From positions 254,828-318,827 of the forward strand of contig BCHH01000008.1 of assembly GCA_001599595.1 (NCBI GenBank): a DNA stretch of 64,000 nt. Direction: 5' to 3'. Numbering within the stretch: the first letter of the stretch is position 1; each line of letters starts with the position of its first letter. The DNA comes from Beverwykella pulmonaria. Taxonomy: Eukaryota; Ascomycota; Dothideomycetes; Pleosporales; Melanommataceae. The notes under the pieces were generated by a model that was given only the letters and a program-made list of their open reading frames with translations, had not been told where the DNA came from and made no database searches. A program made the position numbers and the translations under genes. Below are positions 43,942 to 56,773 of the stretch, one piece after another.

Positions 43942-45296
43942 TCACTTCAAATTCCGCTTCTTGAACTCCTCAATCCACTCCCCTGCCCTCTTCTTTGGCA
44001 CCACGTTGATTTTCACCAGACCATCCACAACCTCCGTCTTCCCACTTGCCAGAATCTTGCCCAGGGTCATCTTCTTCCCTGCCTTAATAAGCCCACCCAC
44101 TGTAGTCTCCATATAAGCCTCGACGTTCTCCACCGTATACTCATTCTCTTTATCCCATGGTAGTGGGAGAATGTAGTCCAGATGTTGAGCAATCTTCTCC
44201 TTCTCAGAAAACGCTTTCACGAAGTCGGACTGCGAGTGCAGGGGATAGAGAAGAATGGCCGGAAATGAGAGTGTAGAACTGGGGTCTATTGGGTTAGCGA
44301 GTTTGACGGTGGCGTCTTCGAGGTCCGGAGCTTGAGTCGTGGTTCTTGTTTTGATGCCTCGGCTGTGCAATGCTAATGCTAGGGTGGCTTTTTCGGACGC
44401 TGCTTTTTCTTCGCGCTCACGCCGTACTTTGGCCACAGAGTCGAGATAGGTTTGGCGGGCGGCAATCTTGGATTGGAGGGTTTTGAGAGCGGCGTTGGAT
44501 GGGTCGATAGAGAGGCCTCGGGTACACGCATCTGTGGCTTCGGGTAGCTTGTCGAGGGCTATGCAGGCGGTGGCAGAGCGGTAGAAGGCTTTTATGTTGG
44601 AGTCGTTGAGGCGGAGCGTTGAGGCACAGTCTTGGATGCAGGAGCGGTAGTTTTCTGGGGTATGTTGATTAGAATTGGGTTGATGTATTCGACAACTGAT
44701 TTGAGGCATGCATGTTTGCAATATGATGAGAGCGGACATGGGTGAGGATTGAATGCAGGAAACGGAAATCCGAAAAGAAGCATATCAAGGCATGAAATGA
44801 AAGTCAGAAAGGAAAAATGGACAGTAGAAATGTATTCTGAACACTTGCTTTTCTCCAAATGACACAGCGCCCGATTGACATACGAAGCTTCTTCTATCAC
44901 TTTCTCTTTTTTCGCATCTGTCTCTTCGTCAACCTCGACCTCAATCTTAGTCGCATCATCCTCTCTCATTTTATGCGGCTGTTTTAAGCTCGCAATAGCC
45001 TTATCGTAGAATTCTTTTGCGTCCTGCCACTGTTTCGCTCGTGCACATTCATTACCCTGCTGCCGGAAATTCTCCGCCACCTCTACTCGCGAGCCCTCGT
45101 ACGCCAGCGCCTTCATAGCCTCCAGTCCAGGATTTTCGCCACCATCACCGTCACCCTCGTCGAGAGTCGTCATGAATAGTGGGAGCCGGTTCATTTCCTT
45201 CATTAGTTCGTCAACGCTCTTCGACTGGATCTCTGCCATTGCTGGCGGGAGGGCGGCGGTCGGTCGCGCGCCATTGGAGGCAGTCGGCTGTGCCAT
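43942..45296 (-). CDS. CNS1: Hsp90 co-chaperone Cns1/TTC4
   Basis: TPR co-chaperone that links Hsp90 and Hsp70 and is essential in yeast. Exons 45296-44849 and 44654-43942 give 386 residues. The intron (44655-44848, 194 bp) starts with GC, not GT: the donor AAAA|GCAAGT is the only one that keeps the frame and rebuilds CHLEKKNYRSCIQDC; the nearby GT choices either shift the frame or create a stop. The N-terminal part has the Cns1 signature (SVDELMKEMNRLPLFMTTL), followed by three TPR repeats (FRQQGNECARAKQWQDAKEFYDKAI, NRALCHLE, AFYRSATACIALDKLPEATDAC). A coiled stretch and the C-terminal wheel domain follow (FPAILLYPLHSQSDFVKAFSE to WIEEFKKRNLK). Confidence 0.93.
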
Positions 45297-48041
45297 GGCA
45301 CCTCTGTTGCTTTCTTTTGGCTGTAGTTATGTCGTGACTAAATTGCTTCCCAATTTTCACACTGTGGATGTGGTTGGATTTTTCTGCGACCGGATTCTAC
45401 GGTAGCTCGCTTATCGATAACAAGCACGTGACCATTATCAAACGACACCCTGAGGTTCTAGGGTCTGGACTGCAGCCGAGGACTGCGGTCCTGAGTCAGG
45501 AACGAGAGGGGTCTGCAAAAGCAAGTCAACCTCATACGACAATTCCGGGGTACGCGTGTGCTATACCACAGGAAATATCAATTGCCATGCTCGGGGTTTG
45601 TTTGTCTGTGGCTTACTGTTTGTGGCGGAGATGAAAAGTCGTCGCCTCGCGTTTCGGTCCAAGTAGGGCACTACGTAGGCCATCATTTCGGTGACACTTT
45701 GGACTGGACTCTTGTGTTAGGTTGTGCGCCTCAGCTATCGGTTTCGACAATGGATAGCTGTTGAGCTCGGTCAGGAGATCCTGATAAAGGGAAATTTGGA
45801 AAGAAACACAGCCCTGGATGGCAAGAATCGCGTCAGTGTACAGCAAGCACCATGACTCTGTTGCTGCCCTTGAGCCTAGCCTCAGCTGGATGGTTTCTAG
45901 TGTGTACGATCAGGAAATCGGACACGACAAGGCCAACTTAATCCTCGGAACCTTGTATTAATAAGATCCCCTTCTCGTCCAAGCTCGCCCCCCATCGCAA
46001 GGCCACCGAACCAACGTCGACGGCACGTTCGACGGCACGGGCAGCAGACGGGAGCAGCAAGTTTCCATTGGCAAGGTCAGCTGTCGGTCTTACTCAAGTC
46101 AAGTCCTGGACGCTCTCATTTATCAATGCCGAACCAAAGAGGAATTGCACAAGGTGGATCTTGCCCGATTCGTCTGGCGGCGTTATGGGTTCATGCGAAG
46201 CACATGGTTCTGCGTCGCGTCGACGTTCCTGCCCAGCTCACACCAGCTCATCTTAGGCTTGTACTATGGTACATCGCGCCGTCCATACGCACGCGTCTTG
46301 AGCTCGAGTCTAGCGGCCCTTCACCAGCGCTGGCAGCAATTTGATGGCGAGCGCCACCGAGTGTCGGACTAAGACACACACATACACACACAGCACCAAT
46401 GCGAATCAACAAGGCTCGATCATGATGGCATCACAGCGGCACCACGTCTCCCGTTCGTCGGGTCCCAATACAAGGCAGTCCGAATCGTGCTGTTTCCGGT
46501 GGCGGCAGATTGGGAGGCTGAAACCAGTGCTCACTATAGCGTCGAGGCGACGGATAGGTGAATAGCCTCGGAGCGTTTGACTACTCGCAGGCTCATTTCA
46601 GTCTTCCTCCTCATTTCAGTTCATGTGACGGCCAATCCCGCGGAGGGCCGTCGGTGCACAGCAGCGATGCGGCCATCTCGAGAACCCTGGTGCCTCATCC
46701 CACGCGGCACACACCATCACATCGTCACTATCACAATTCATGGCCTCTCTCAACCACGGCACGACACGCAACAACATGCACACGCCAAGCCGTCTGCTCC
46801 GCTGCTCTGGGCCCGGACTGGCGTCGCCGTTCGTTTTTAATTTCTTTGGTGGCGGCGCGCGGATTCGCTGGACTCGAGAGACGGCCGCGTTGGGCGAGGC
46901 GTGGCACCCAATGGAGAGTCGCGAAAAGGGGAAAGCGGCGCCAATAAGCAGCTTTCGCCGTGACGGCGTTGTTCTATGCAGGGCGCAGGCCGTGTACCCT
47001 GCCGTGCTCGCGAGCAGGGAAGCGAGCAGCCAGCGTGCATGAGCAGTGCAAAACAAATTTGATATGGGGGGAATTCACGCCATTTGCTGCAGCGAGGCCG
47101 CCCCTTGCCCGTTCCCGTTGACTTTTCAGGGCTCCCCAGAAGCCAGGGCCTGCAGCCTCTTGCTGGGCTCCCGAGCAGCGCCGTGCATGAACTCTGGCGG
47201 ATCAGCACCTTCATGCTCTGGCCTCCCCGTGTCCCGCCTCTCCTCTCGTTGAGTCCTCCCTACTCCGAGTCCGGGACAGTTTGTCCTCTCATTCGAGCCG
47301 TCTCTCCTTTAGGCCTCTCCCCTCTTCTACTCCCCCACTCCCGCCGCGTTCAATCGCGTCGTCGTGTGCTTGTTCCTTCTGCTGTTCTCTCTTGCATCTT
47401 CAAGCCTCTGGGAAAGTTTCAATTGCTTCAGCATAGCGGGAAAAGCCGCCGAAAATTAGTCTTTTCATTTCGGAATGTGAGTACGCAATTATCCAGCCCG
47501 CTGGCGTAGGCCTTCATTTAGCTGCTACGCATCGAGTGAGCAGTTGTCGAGTTTACCTGGTTCTGACCCATGTTGCAGTCAAAAGTACCTCCCTTCCCTC
47601 CATTTACGCCTCCGTTAAACAGCCGGATTGTTCAATCCGACTCCCCAGTTTTTGTTCCCTGCATTTACCGCAATAATTCATATTTGGACGTGGTATACAC
47701 ACGTATACCAGCACCTACGTTTCGGTCTGAGGTTTGAGGCGTCTGGTGTCAGACCTTCCTCCAAAGCTTGGGTAGACGGGGAATTAGTACTTCCGAAACG
47801 GCGACAAGTCATAGCATTGTCCTGCCATAGCATTGTCCTGTCAAAGTATGATCTGGTCCTTCTGCTTCTTCCGCATACCATTATACTACCACCTAACTCT
47901 GAACACACACTGACTTTGCCTCCCAGGCATGCATTAGATTCCACATCATATCGGCGCCACGTGGTTGCGGCTCAGGAAGACGACGATCATCTTACGAGCG
48001 CATATTATATTCTTAGAGACTAAGACCAGCACCTTTGCAAC
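45297..48041. promoter_or_regulatory. Long divergent region, CNS1 / ApsA
   Basis: 2.7 kb, the longest gene-free stretch. Several open frames of 60-150 codons are present on both strands without domains. A CACGTG box lies near 45426. A CA-rich run (ACACACATACACACAC) lies at about 46375. Pyrimidine-rich sequence around 47290-47420 may mark an ApsA transcription start with a long leader. Confidence 0.4.
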
Positions 48042-51000
48042 ATGTCCAACGACTATTTCTCTGATGGCGAGGCCATTATTTCCAACCATCCGTTGCCGTC
48101 GCCTTCAGATACTCCGTATCACTCGTTGTCTCGCCGGACTTCTCGTTATGGAACGCCCGTTGAGACCAGGACAGGGTCACCAGCACCCCTACCCCCCAAT
48201 CCGCAGGATGGCTCAGAGTATGCCAGCAACGATGAGAACATCTCCATACTCGATCCTCGCCGGCTCACTCCCACTCTACAAGCATCCTTAGTGTCCGAGA
48301 TTCTATCGCTGCGCCGAGAACTAGATTCCAAACATAAGTTTATTGAAGAGTTGGAAGCCAACTATCATTCCGTGCGCCAGGAGAACGACGATCTGACGAG
48401 CCAGCTGTCTGTGAGTACAAAAGAGAGTCGAGCCGCCAAGCGCCAATTGCAACAGCTTGAAAATGGAACTCTTTCCGCGCTGGAAGAGATCGCTGGCGAG
48501 CGTGACAAGATGAAGGAGACCAATGCTGATCTCAGGGAGAGGCTGGAGGCAACACAAAAGAAGCTTCGGGGTCAAGAAAATGATTCAACACGCGTTCACG
48601 ACATGTGGGCACGCGAGAAGGAGGTGTGGGGCGGTGAGAAACGAATGCTAGAACGACGGGTCCACGTATCTGAAAGTCGATTAAAGCTAATCTTGGATGA
48701 AATGGCGATGCAGGAAGCGGCACTGGAAGAAGCTGGTATCGAAAGCGAGGGTGAGGACAACACAAGGGACAGTGTTGCGGGCAACGAGAGCGACACGACT
48801 AGCATGCGTTCATCACCACAACGACGACCCTCAACACGACTGGCTCGACATTCCAGGAATCTCAGCAATGGCAGCTATCGTAGTATCGGTCGCGGCTATC
48901 GAATGTCCCTAATGAGTGGGACAGGGTCTGAGGGCTACGGGCGACTGAACGGAATGAGTTTGGCCGACGAGCTGGTGTTTGACGAGGAAGATGAAGATTT
49001 GGGCGAGCTGGAGCTTGATTCCGATGACTTTCCCGAGAATGAAATGCGGGCTAGACGGGCCCTTGAATCACGCCAGTCGATGTGTCAGGATGAAAAGGCC
49101 AAACGAGTTCTTGGGCTAAGTTTCGAAAGCCAACTAGTCGGCAGGGATGTGCTGCCAGTGGTGACCGAGACTGACCCGTCCAAGTCGGTTTTCAGGACAC
49201 CAAGATCTTCCGTGACCATCGCTCCGCAGGAAATCACCTTGGTTTTCCCTCCCTCCAAACCACAATATGTCGACACTGGTATTCAATTCTCCCCGCCGCC
49301 ATCTCCAATTCGACCTAACACAGCCGAATCGTCTACACCATCCAAATCCAACAACCCAACACCTTCTCTAACGGAGATCGAGGCGAACCAGAGCCGGAAA
49401 CGTGTATCAACGCCTACGCCAACTAGTTCGCACACCCATCTGTCACATGCCGGTCAATCGCCCAGCGTGATGACCTCGACTTCGTCGCAAACCATTGAGC
49501 ACCCGTTGAGCCCTCCAGCAACACCTACAGTGTTGGTCCCCAATCTGCAAACACCTCCATCGCCGCTGTTTCCGCTTGAGGTTAAGTCCGCATCGACCCA
49601 AACCGAGCCTCTCGAACAGACCGAGCCTCCCAAACAGACCGAGCCCCTCGAACAGAGCGAGCCTCTCAAACAGACCGAGCCCCTTCTTGAGCAGGACCTG
49701 AAACCGTCTCCTCCAAAGCGGTCTCCTCCACCTGTGCCTATTACTGTGCCTTCCATTGCGATCCATGCGCCGACATCAGCGCCTCAATCACCGCGAGAAC
49801 CAATACTACCGCCCGGAACAAAGAGTGTCTCGACCCAAACAGCAAACCATATGGTTTCCTCTGTATGTTCAACCGGTATGCAAACTGAACCCATCCGTGT
49901 AGACAAGCGTCTTATCAAACTCCCGCCTCACCTGTGGCCCTCTGCTGTCACATCCAAGCCAGGAACCCCTGAGCCTAACCCAGAGCGCTCAGCCGCCGTA
50001 GGTGTAGCTAGGAAGGACTCGCATCAGCCTGTATCCAGTGCACCACAAAAGGGCATTTCAGCACCGTCTGCTCGTCAAGATTTGATGGCATTGCTAGAAA
50101 TGGCTGCTGAGAAGAAGATCGAGAATCGCTACCCTGGCAACAACGACAACGGACCCTTGGGCCCCGATAAAGACAACGGCATCAGTAGGCCGTTTAGATC
50201 AAGTAGTTTGTTTGCAGGATTTGACGGCCCATCGTCTGATGAAGAGGACCATAACGCCGAACTCAGCGATGACGATTGCACACCGCCTAGCTTCTCAACG
50301 CCGATGTTGTCTTCTCGCAACCTGAAAAACGGCCGCGTCTTCAACAACCCACCAACCCCTGTTCCCGAAGAGAAAGAGGTCGTCTCGGCGCCCCGGCCTT
50401 CTGAAGATTCCATGAGCTCCAGTAGAGCCATGTCGAGTCGCAACTCGCTCGAAAGGTCAGCTAAGGTTGGGAAGCCTGTACGGACTTCGATATCGCGTCA
50501 GCCTAGCATTAGACGGTCCGCCATGATCTCGAATGGAGCTGCGGTGCACATGCGCTCTCGGAGTCCAAGTATTGGCAGCATTGGATCGAGTAATATCATC
50601 GCCAAGCCGCCATTCCCAGTCCCGACACGCTCGAGCTCCAGGAATGTCCCCTTCAGCAAGAGTGAGGGCTCGCAAAGCCCAACCCCCCGCAGCAATGGTG
50701 CTTATGCTGGTCGCCGCCCATATGGGACGAAGCACCAGCGGAAGGATAGCCTGCGAAAGGTGCGATCTGCAGCAGTGATCCCGAAGGCTGGGCGTGTTCG
50801 AAGCAGGTCTCCGCCGCTTCCTGCTACTCCCATTGAGCCCCCTAGTCCTCCTCTTCCACCGCTGCCAAACGACATGATCACCAATGGGAGATATGGTCAT
50901 CGACACCAGCTTTCAACCAACACTTCGCGCTCTACTGGCACCATCGCGCAGCAGGCAAACGTTGTAGATGCAATTGCGGCCACCATGGTCGGCGAGTGGA

Positions 51001-52131
51001 TGTGGAAATACGTGCGTAAGAGGAAGACATTTGGTGGTCCCGAGTCGCCTGCAGACCTCGCTCGTGCGGGCGAGGATGCTGCAGTCATGACGAGCAATGG
51101 TGTGCGACACAAGCGTTGGGTCTGGATATCGCCGTATGAACGCGCTGTTTTGTGGAGCAGCAAGCAACCGACATCTGGTACAGCACTTTTGGGCAAGAGC
51201 GGACGCAAGCGTAAGTTGGTCAGACACAAGTCTCCTGATCGTTTACTAACATTTTGCCCCAGTCACAATTCAATCTGTCCTTGACGTTGCCGACAACACC
51301 CCCATTCCCCGGAACGCTGGCTCCCAGGTGCTATTCAATCGATCAATCCTAATACTGACCCCCGCGCGGGCCCTCAAATTCACAGCTATAAGCCGAGAGC
51401 GCCACTATCTTTGGTTGACAGCACTGTCCTTCCTCGCCCACTCCAACTCCCCCATGCCCGAACTAGGCCCCATGCCTCCCGGCCCTCCCGCAGTCGAAGA
51501 ACTAGCCCACCGACCCTCGGGAGCAACCCTCCGCCGTTCCCACGTCCGTGACTCTGTCCGCCTCGCGAAAGACAAAGCGCACCCGATCACCACCCAGCGC
51601 TATGGCACCCGCGCTGAGCCCATGCCAGACCTCTATCCTCGGACGCAGATGGATAAACCCGTTCCCGACTCTGCAGAGCCACCCGTCGTAGCCCGTGGTC
51701 CCATCCATAGTCGCAAGCGCAGCTCCACCGGCCCCAGCGCCCCTCCACCAAACGTTCCGTATCGAAGTTTCTCCCACCAACACATTCCCTCGATGTACTC
51801 GTCCGGATCCTCAGATATGTATAGCATGCAACCGCCTTCCGTGCCGTCGTCGGTGTACAATCCTCATAGTGTTATCACCTCCACCAGAACTTCCGAAGCG
51901 AGCACTTCAACTCGGCAACACTTCTTCGACTCTATGGGCACTGTCCGTATGGAAGCCTTCATCAACAACGCGCTAGAGGATTCGGCACACAAGCCTAACC
52001 TTACATCTCGGCCGCGGATGGGGAGACGAAGGGGAAACAGCCAGTGGAGCGGGAGCACAGATCCTCATCGTGGCGGGGGCATCTATGAGGATATTATGCA
52101 TGAGTCGAACGATCCTTTCCATGGCTTCTAG
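48042..52131 (+). CDS. apsA: ApsA/Num1-type cortical anchor for dynein and nuclear migration
   Basis: Exons 48042-51210 and 51263-52131 with one 52 bp GT-AG intron (branch TTTACTAAC) give 1,345 residues. Homologues (Aspergillus ApsA, yeast Num1, fission yeast Mcp5) sit at the cell cortex, bind phosphoinositides and anchor dynein to pull nuclei. Layout: disordered N-terminus; coiled coil at about residues 80-235 (the dynein and membrane-associating region in relatives); long Ser/Pro-rich linker; C-terminal PH domain at about residues 985-1130 (MVGEWMWKYVRKRK, KRWVWISPYERAVLW, ALKFTAISRERHYLWLTALSF), split by the intron; then a disordered tail. A short degenerate repeat of the type QTEPLE lies at residues 518-545. 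Four TQT/TGIQ-type motifs lie between residues 412 and 616. The large linker lacks the long tandem repeats of yeast Num1. Confidence 0.9.
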
Positions 52132-53418
52132 AGCGATGGATGGAGCATATGATGAATCGCGCTTGCGCTATAATCGAAAACGTTGCACGATAGGATGCCC
52201 GACAAAATCCTGTGTTGCATATCTCTACCACCTTTTCCATTTCTACCAATACATTGCATCGCATTCCGTGCAACGTCCGTCATCACCCACAGCGATGAGA
52301 ATCGTCTAACTATTTCCATATATCTTTCTATTCTATTCTACTCTGTCTTTTCACACTCCTATCTTCCCTACTGCCTCTTATCTGAGGATAGAACTATCTG
52401 GGCGCTCAAGCGCAAAAAGAACTCTTTCGAAACTTAATCTGTCTGTCGTTTTCCTACTGTTGCTCATTCAGCCGGCACTTGGTTGCGTGGCTTCGATACC
52501 CGGGTGGTTATTTAGTTTTGTCTATTTGTCTATCTTTTCTCGCCTGTGTGCTTTTTGGACGGCGTAATTGAATTACTGTTGCACGAAGCATGGCGTAATG
52601 GAGGTCGTGGGTAGTCGACTTGGGGGTTCTTCACTGGGGGAATACTTGATATAAGGGTGTAAGAGTGTCGGCCAGTATTGTCCTTAGGTGGTGGGTGGAA
52701 TATGTACTGCACTACATATACAAACTGCTCGAGTTATATTAGTGTGTAGAGAGAAAGAGAGAATGAAAGTATGTTAGCTACACGCTATCTTGCATCCACC
52801 TATTTCACTATGCTCGCCCAGTCGCCCAGTAGCAGAAGACTGCCGATTTGCCTCACAGCTCATGCTAGCGTAGACCTCACCATACGCACAGCGGAGGCAG
52901 CCGCCCAAAGCGTAGGTGGTCCAAAATCAAGATCATTCAAGTACCTGCGTCGTCAGACTAAACCGGTATCATATTGCTTCACAGCGCCGCTAGGAATATG
53001 TTAAGCTGGATGTTCTGAACCCCCCCAGCACGAAAACGTCGAATCGAGATTTGCGGTTCTAAGGTCTTGGTAGGAAAAAGATGAAGGACAGGAATTGCTG
53101 CCCCCTCTGCTAGAATTACATGTATGCGCCAATGCAGCCTGATCGGCTACCCAAGGTGTGAATGTGCATTATACACTGGCTCCCACTATACATATGATAA
53201 GGTGATGCAGACACCTTTCTACCCGTCTATGAAAATGATCATAACAATTTTTAGTCTCATGAGGAAGTCCCGTGTAGTTCCACGCCGCATGACCTCATGT
53301 GCTGCACCATCGTTGAAGACAATATATTTTCAAATAGGATGGGAGCGTGGAACAAACTCACCATCAGGAGGAACGTAGTTGAATCGAAGTGTACATTTAT
53401 CCCATTCCCATATCTATA
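52132..53418. other. Intergenic, convergent 3' regions of ApsA and PMR1
   Basis: 1.29 kb with no supported gene; includes a purine-rich GAGAGAAAGAGAGAATGAAAG run near 52748. Confidence 0.4.
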
Positions 53419-56400
53419 CTATACAACTGTACTATACCCACCCCCGACCATGCGTCGACCAACCTTCCATCTATTAATGAACTTCCTTGCCTCATCGGCC
53501 CAGAAAACGCAGCTAGCCACCGCGAGCAAATGCACAATGTCCAACAAACTCAGCGCCTCGGTCTGGAAAATGCTCTGTAGTGGTGGGAAATATATTACGG
53601 CTAGTTGTCCGATGAGAGAGCCGGCCACGGCGTAGTTGAACATCTTGTTCGAGAACAGCCCAATCTCTCCAGCGAGCACCGATTTGCTTTCGGACCGGCA
53701 GGTCAGCGCGTTGAACATGTCGAAGAGCACGAAGCAGGTGAATGTCATGGTAGTGTCGCGGGCCGTGACTTCGCCATCTGAGCTCATTTCGCGGTAGTAG
53801 GTCGTGAGCGTGCCCATCATGATGATGGATGCGGATTGTAGGACACGTTGGACAAGAGCACGTGTGAGAACGCGAGCTTTTCTTGGTCTTGGCGGGCGAC
53901 CCATGACGGAGGGGTCGACGGGCTCGACGCCGAGGGATTGTGCGGGCGGTCCGTCCATGAGAATATCTGCGTTATGTTAACTTATACCGTGTCGGGGAGG
54001 CTAGGTTGTACATACTTATCCACAGAATCTGCATAGCGTTTAGGGGATTCTGGAAGCCCAAAAACGTGCACATGAGAACGAGACTAAGAGCTGCCGCGCT
54101 GGTGCTGAGTTGGAAAGTGAGGAAGTTTTGAATGTTGTAAAATATGCCTTTTCCTTCTTCGATGGCGTTAAGAATTGTGGCGAAATTGTCGTCTGTTAAT
54201 ATCATATCCGCAGCCTCTTTAGCCACGTCTGTGCCTAGTCTGCCCATGGATATGCCAATATCTGCCTTCTTCAATGCGGGTGCGTCGTTGACACCGTCCC
54301 CAGTCATGGCAACCACATCGCCCCGCGATTGTAGGGCTCGGACGATTTTTAGCTTGTGCTCTGGACTTGTCCTGGCGAAGATCGTAGTCGTGGCAATGGC
54401 TTGCGCGAGTTCTTCCTCACTCATCTGGTCCAGTTCGTCACCGCGGAGAACGGAGCGTCCGATGGATGAATTCATGCTAATCGGCATCCCCAGTCTCTTT
54501 CCAATGGCAACTGCTGTCGTTTCCGCATCACCAGTGATCATAATCACCTTGACTTTGCCAGCCATTAGTCGTCGAATAGCTCTTTCTACGCCTTTCCTTG
54601 GTGGATCATTCATTCCCACCAGGCCAGAAAACACAAGTCCCCGATAATGTTCGTCATCTCCGAGTGAGGAACTCGCCCCAGAACCGCGCTCAACCGATAG
54701 GCTAGGCGATACATGGCCACTTCCTCCTTTTCGACGACCTTCTTTCGATGCGCCACTGGCAAAACCAAGCACCCGTAGACCTTCTTGGGCCATTGTGTCT
54801 GCAGCTTTCATAGCCTCTTGCTTGCGTTTTTCGTCTAAGATCACTTCTCGTCCCTCAGCTGTGACATAGGTATCACAGCGGTCTAGAATTTTCTCCAAGG
54901 CGCCTTTGATGTAAGCAATGTCCGGGCCAGGGTTGAGTTCTGTTCCAGATCTTCCATTGATCACAACACCCATCCATTTCCGTTCGGAGCTGAACGGGGT
55001 TTCGTATCGGCGGCCACCGATTCTTTCTCGTACATCGTCTTCCCCAAAAGCATCTAGTAAATCTAGGAGTGCAACGTCTGTCGGTTGCCCGACCCAGCGG
55101 CTTTTTGCAACTGAAGTGTCATCACCCATCGTTGACGACAAGACTGCCGCTGTCGAAGCTGATGCATGTGATGCATGCGTACCTAGAAGTCGCGCGTTAT
55201 TCACAATGTTGCCAATCCGGAGGATTGTTCGGGTTGGTGAATCTAGATTTGCAGAGTCGTATTTTTTTTTCACGTCAACAGGAGATGGTTCGTCGAAATG
55301 CCATATCTTGGTGACGGTCATGTGGTTTGTTGTTAAGGTACCTGGGGCCTAATTAGAACACATGCCTGAGCGCGAGGAGGGCGTAATTGGTACCTGTTTT
55401 GTCACTGCAGACAACATTTACAGACGCCAGTGTTTCTACACTGGGAAGACGCCGAACGATGGCGTCTCTTTTCGACATTCTGAGCACGCCCAAAGCCAGC
55501 GTCACAGTGACGATAATAGGCAATCCTTCCGGGATGGCAGCCACGGCTAGGGAAACCCCAATTTGGAACATCTCTAGAAACGCCCAGCCACGCCAAAGGC
55601 CCAGGAGCATAATGAACGCAATGACTCCAAACGACATGTAACTAAGCTCTTTCCCGAGTCGGTCCATGGAGAGTTGCAAGGGAGTCCGGGGACTCTCGAT
55701 TTCCTGCAATGATGCCGAAATGGCTCCAAACTCTGTGCTTCCTCCGGTACCAATCACTATGCCTTGCCCGTATCCAGAACGAACCAAGGTGCCCATAAAT
55801 GCAATGTTTTTTTGGTCATTGAGCCGAATATCAGCGCCAACCGTGCCGGCGGCCGGAGAGGCATAGAAGGGCGAATGTGACCGTGGGATACCCGATGGAT
55901 GTTGGACGGTGTCAGGCGTCTTTGGAACTGGCTCGTTCTCACCAGTGAGATTAGATTCGTCGATTGTGAGATCCGCCGCGTGGGTGATTCGAATATCTGC
56001 AGGTATGCGATCGCCAGTGTGGAACAGTACTAGGTCACCGGGCACCAGTAGTGTTGCGGAAATGGTGATTGCGTTTCTCTCAGCAGCTTCCAGAGATGCT
56101 GGGTCGTCTTTTATCGCATCTAATTCGATCCCGTCGGTGCCAACCTCGTGTGGTGCGCGGCTGCTTCGGGGGTGTTCTACTCCGGCGCGGATGGCATGAG
56201 CGGAATGGGGAACCAGCTGGTTCAGCGCTTCTATTGACTTTTCAGAGCGATACTCCTGCACAAAGCCCACCGTAACCACAATTGTGACTGCAGCGGTAAT
56301 GCTGATTGCATCTTCCAAATTGCCCATTATGAACGAAACTGCAGCCGATCCGAGCAGTAGCAATATGAGCGTTTCCTTGAATTGCTTGAGAAAGCGCAGC

Positions 56401-56773
56401 CATAACGGCTCTGGGTCCTCGTGAGGGAGCTCGTTGAGGCCATAGATGTGTATCCTGGCGGCGGCGGTGGAGTGGGAGAGTCCATGGGTAACCGACGTAG
56501 ACAGCTTTTGCGCGGTTTCGAGAGAAGACAGGACCGAGTATGAGGATGTTAATGACTATAGGTCACAATCAAAGTTAGCCTTGCATCCAGCGATGGAGAA
56601 ACGCATACGTCGCGGAATTCGAGGAGCAACCGGGGGGTGGTGGGTACCAGAGGGGTTGCGCGTCGTTGCGGCGGGTCTGGAGGCTGCAGAAACGGCGACT
56701 CTGTCCGAGACTCCTTCGAGGCTGCGGCGGATGCATGGTATAACGGCAATGAAGGCGTGGAAGCTCTTGACAT
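53419..56773 (-). CDS. PMR1: Golgi Ca2+/Mn2+ P-type ATPase Pmr1 (SPCA type)
   Basis: Pumps Ca2+ and Mn2+ into the Golgi. Exons are 56773-56609, 56555-55394, 55341-54016 and 53966-53419, giving 1,066 residues; three introns of 53, 52 and 49 bp have GT-AG ends. Motifs: TGE loop [11 protein letters not shown]4 site [13 protein letters not shown]; phosphorylated D440 in CSDKTGT, whose codons are rebuilt across an intron; nucleotide region [21 protein letters not shown] and [22 protein letters not shown]6 [24 protein letters not shown] with the Gln, Asn and Asp that set Ca/Mn selectivity. It is longer than yeast Pmr1 (950) because of an N-terminal extension and two low-complexity inserts, one in the actuator domain (around [13 protein letters not shown]) and one in the nucleotide domain ([13 protein letters not shown]). 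Start at 56773; an upstream TTG frame exists. Confidence 0.95.

Noticed and set aside
46558..47056. Overlapping open frames of 130-146 codons on both strands upstream of ApsA
   Set aside because: Low-complexity, no domains, and mutually overlapping; best explained as GC-rich non-coding leader sequence.
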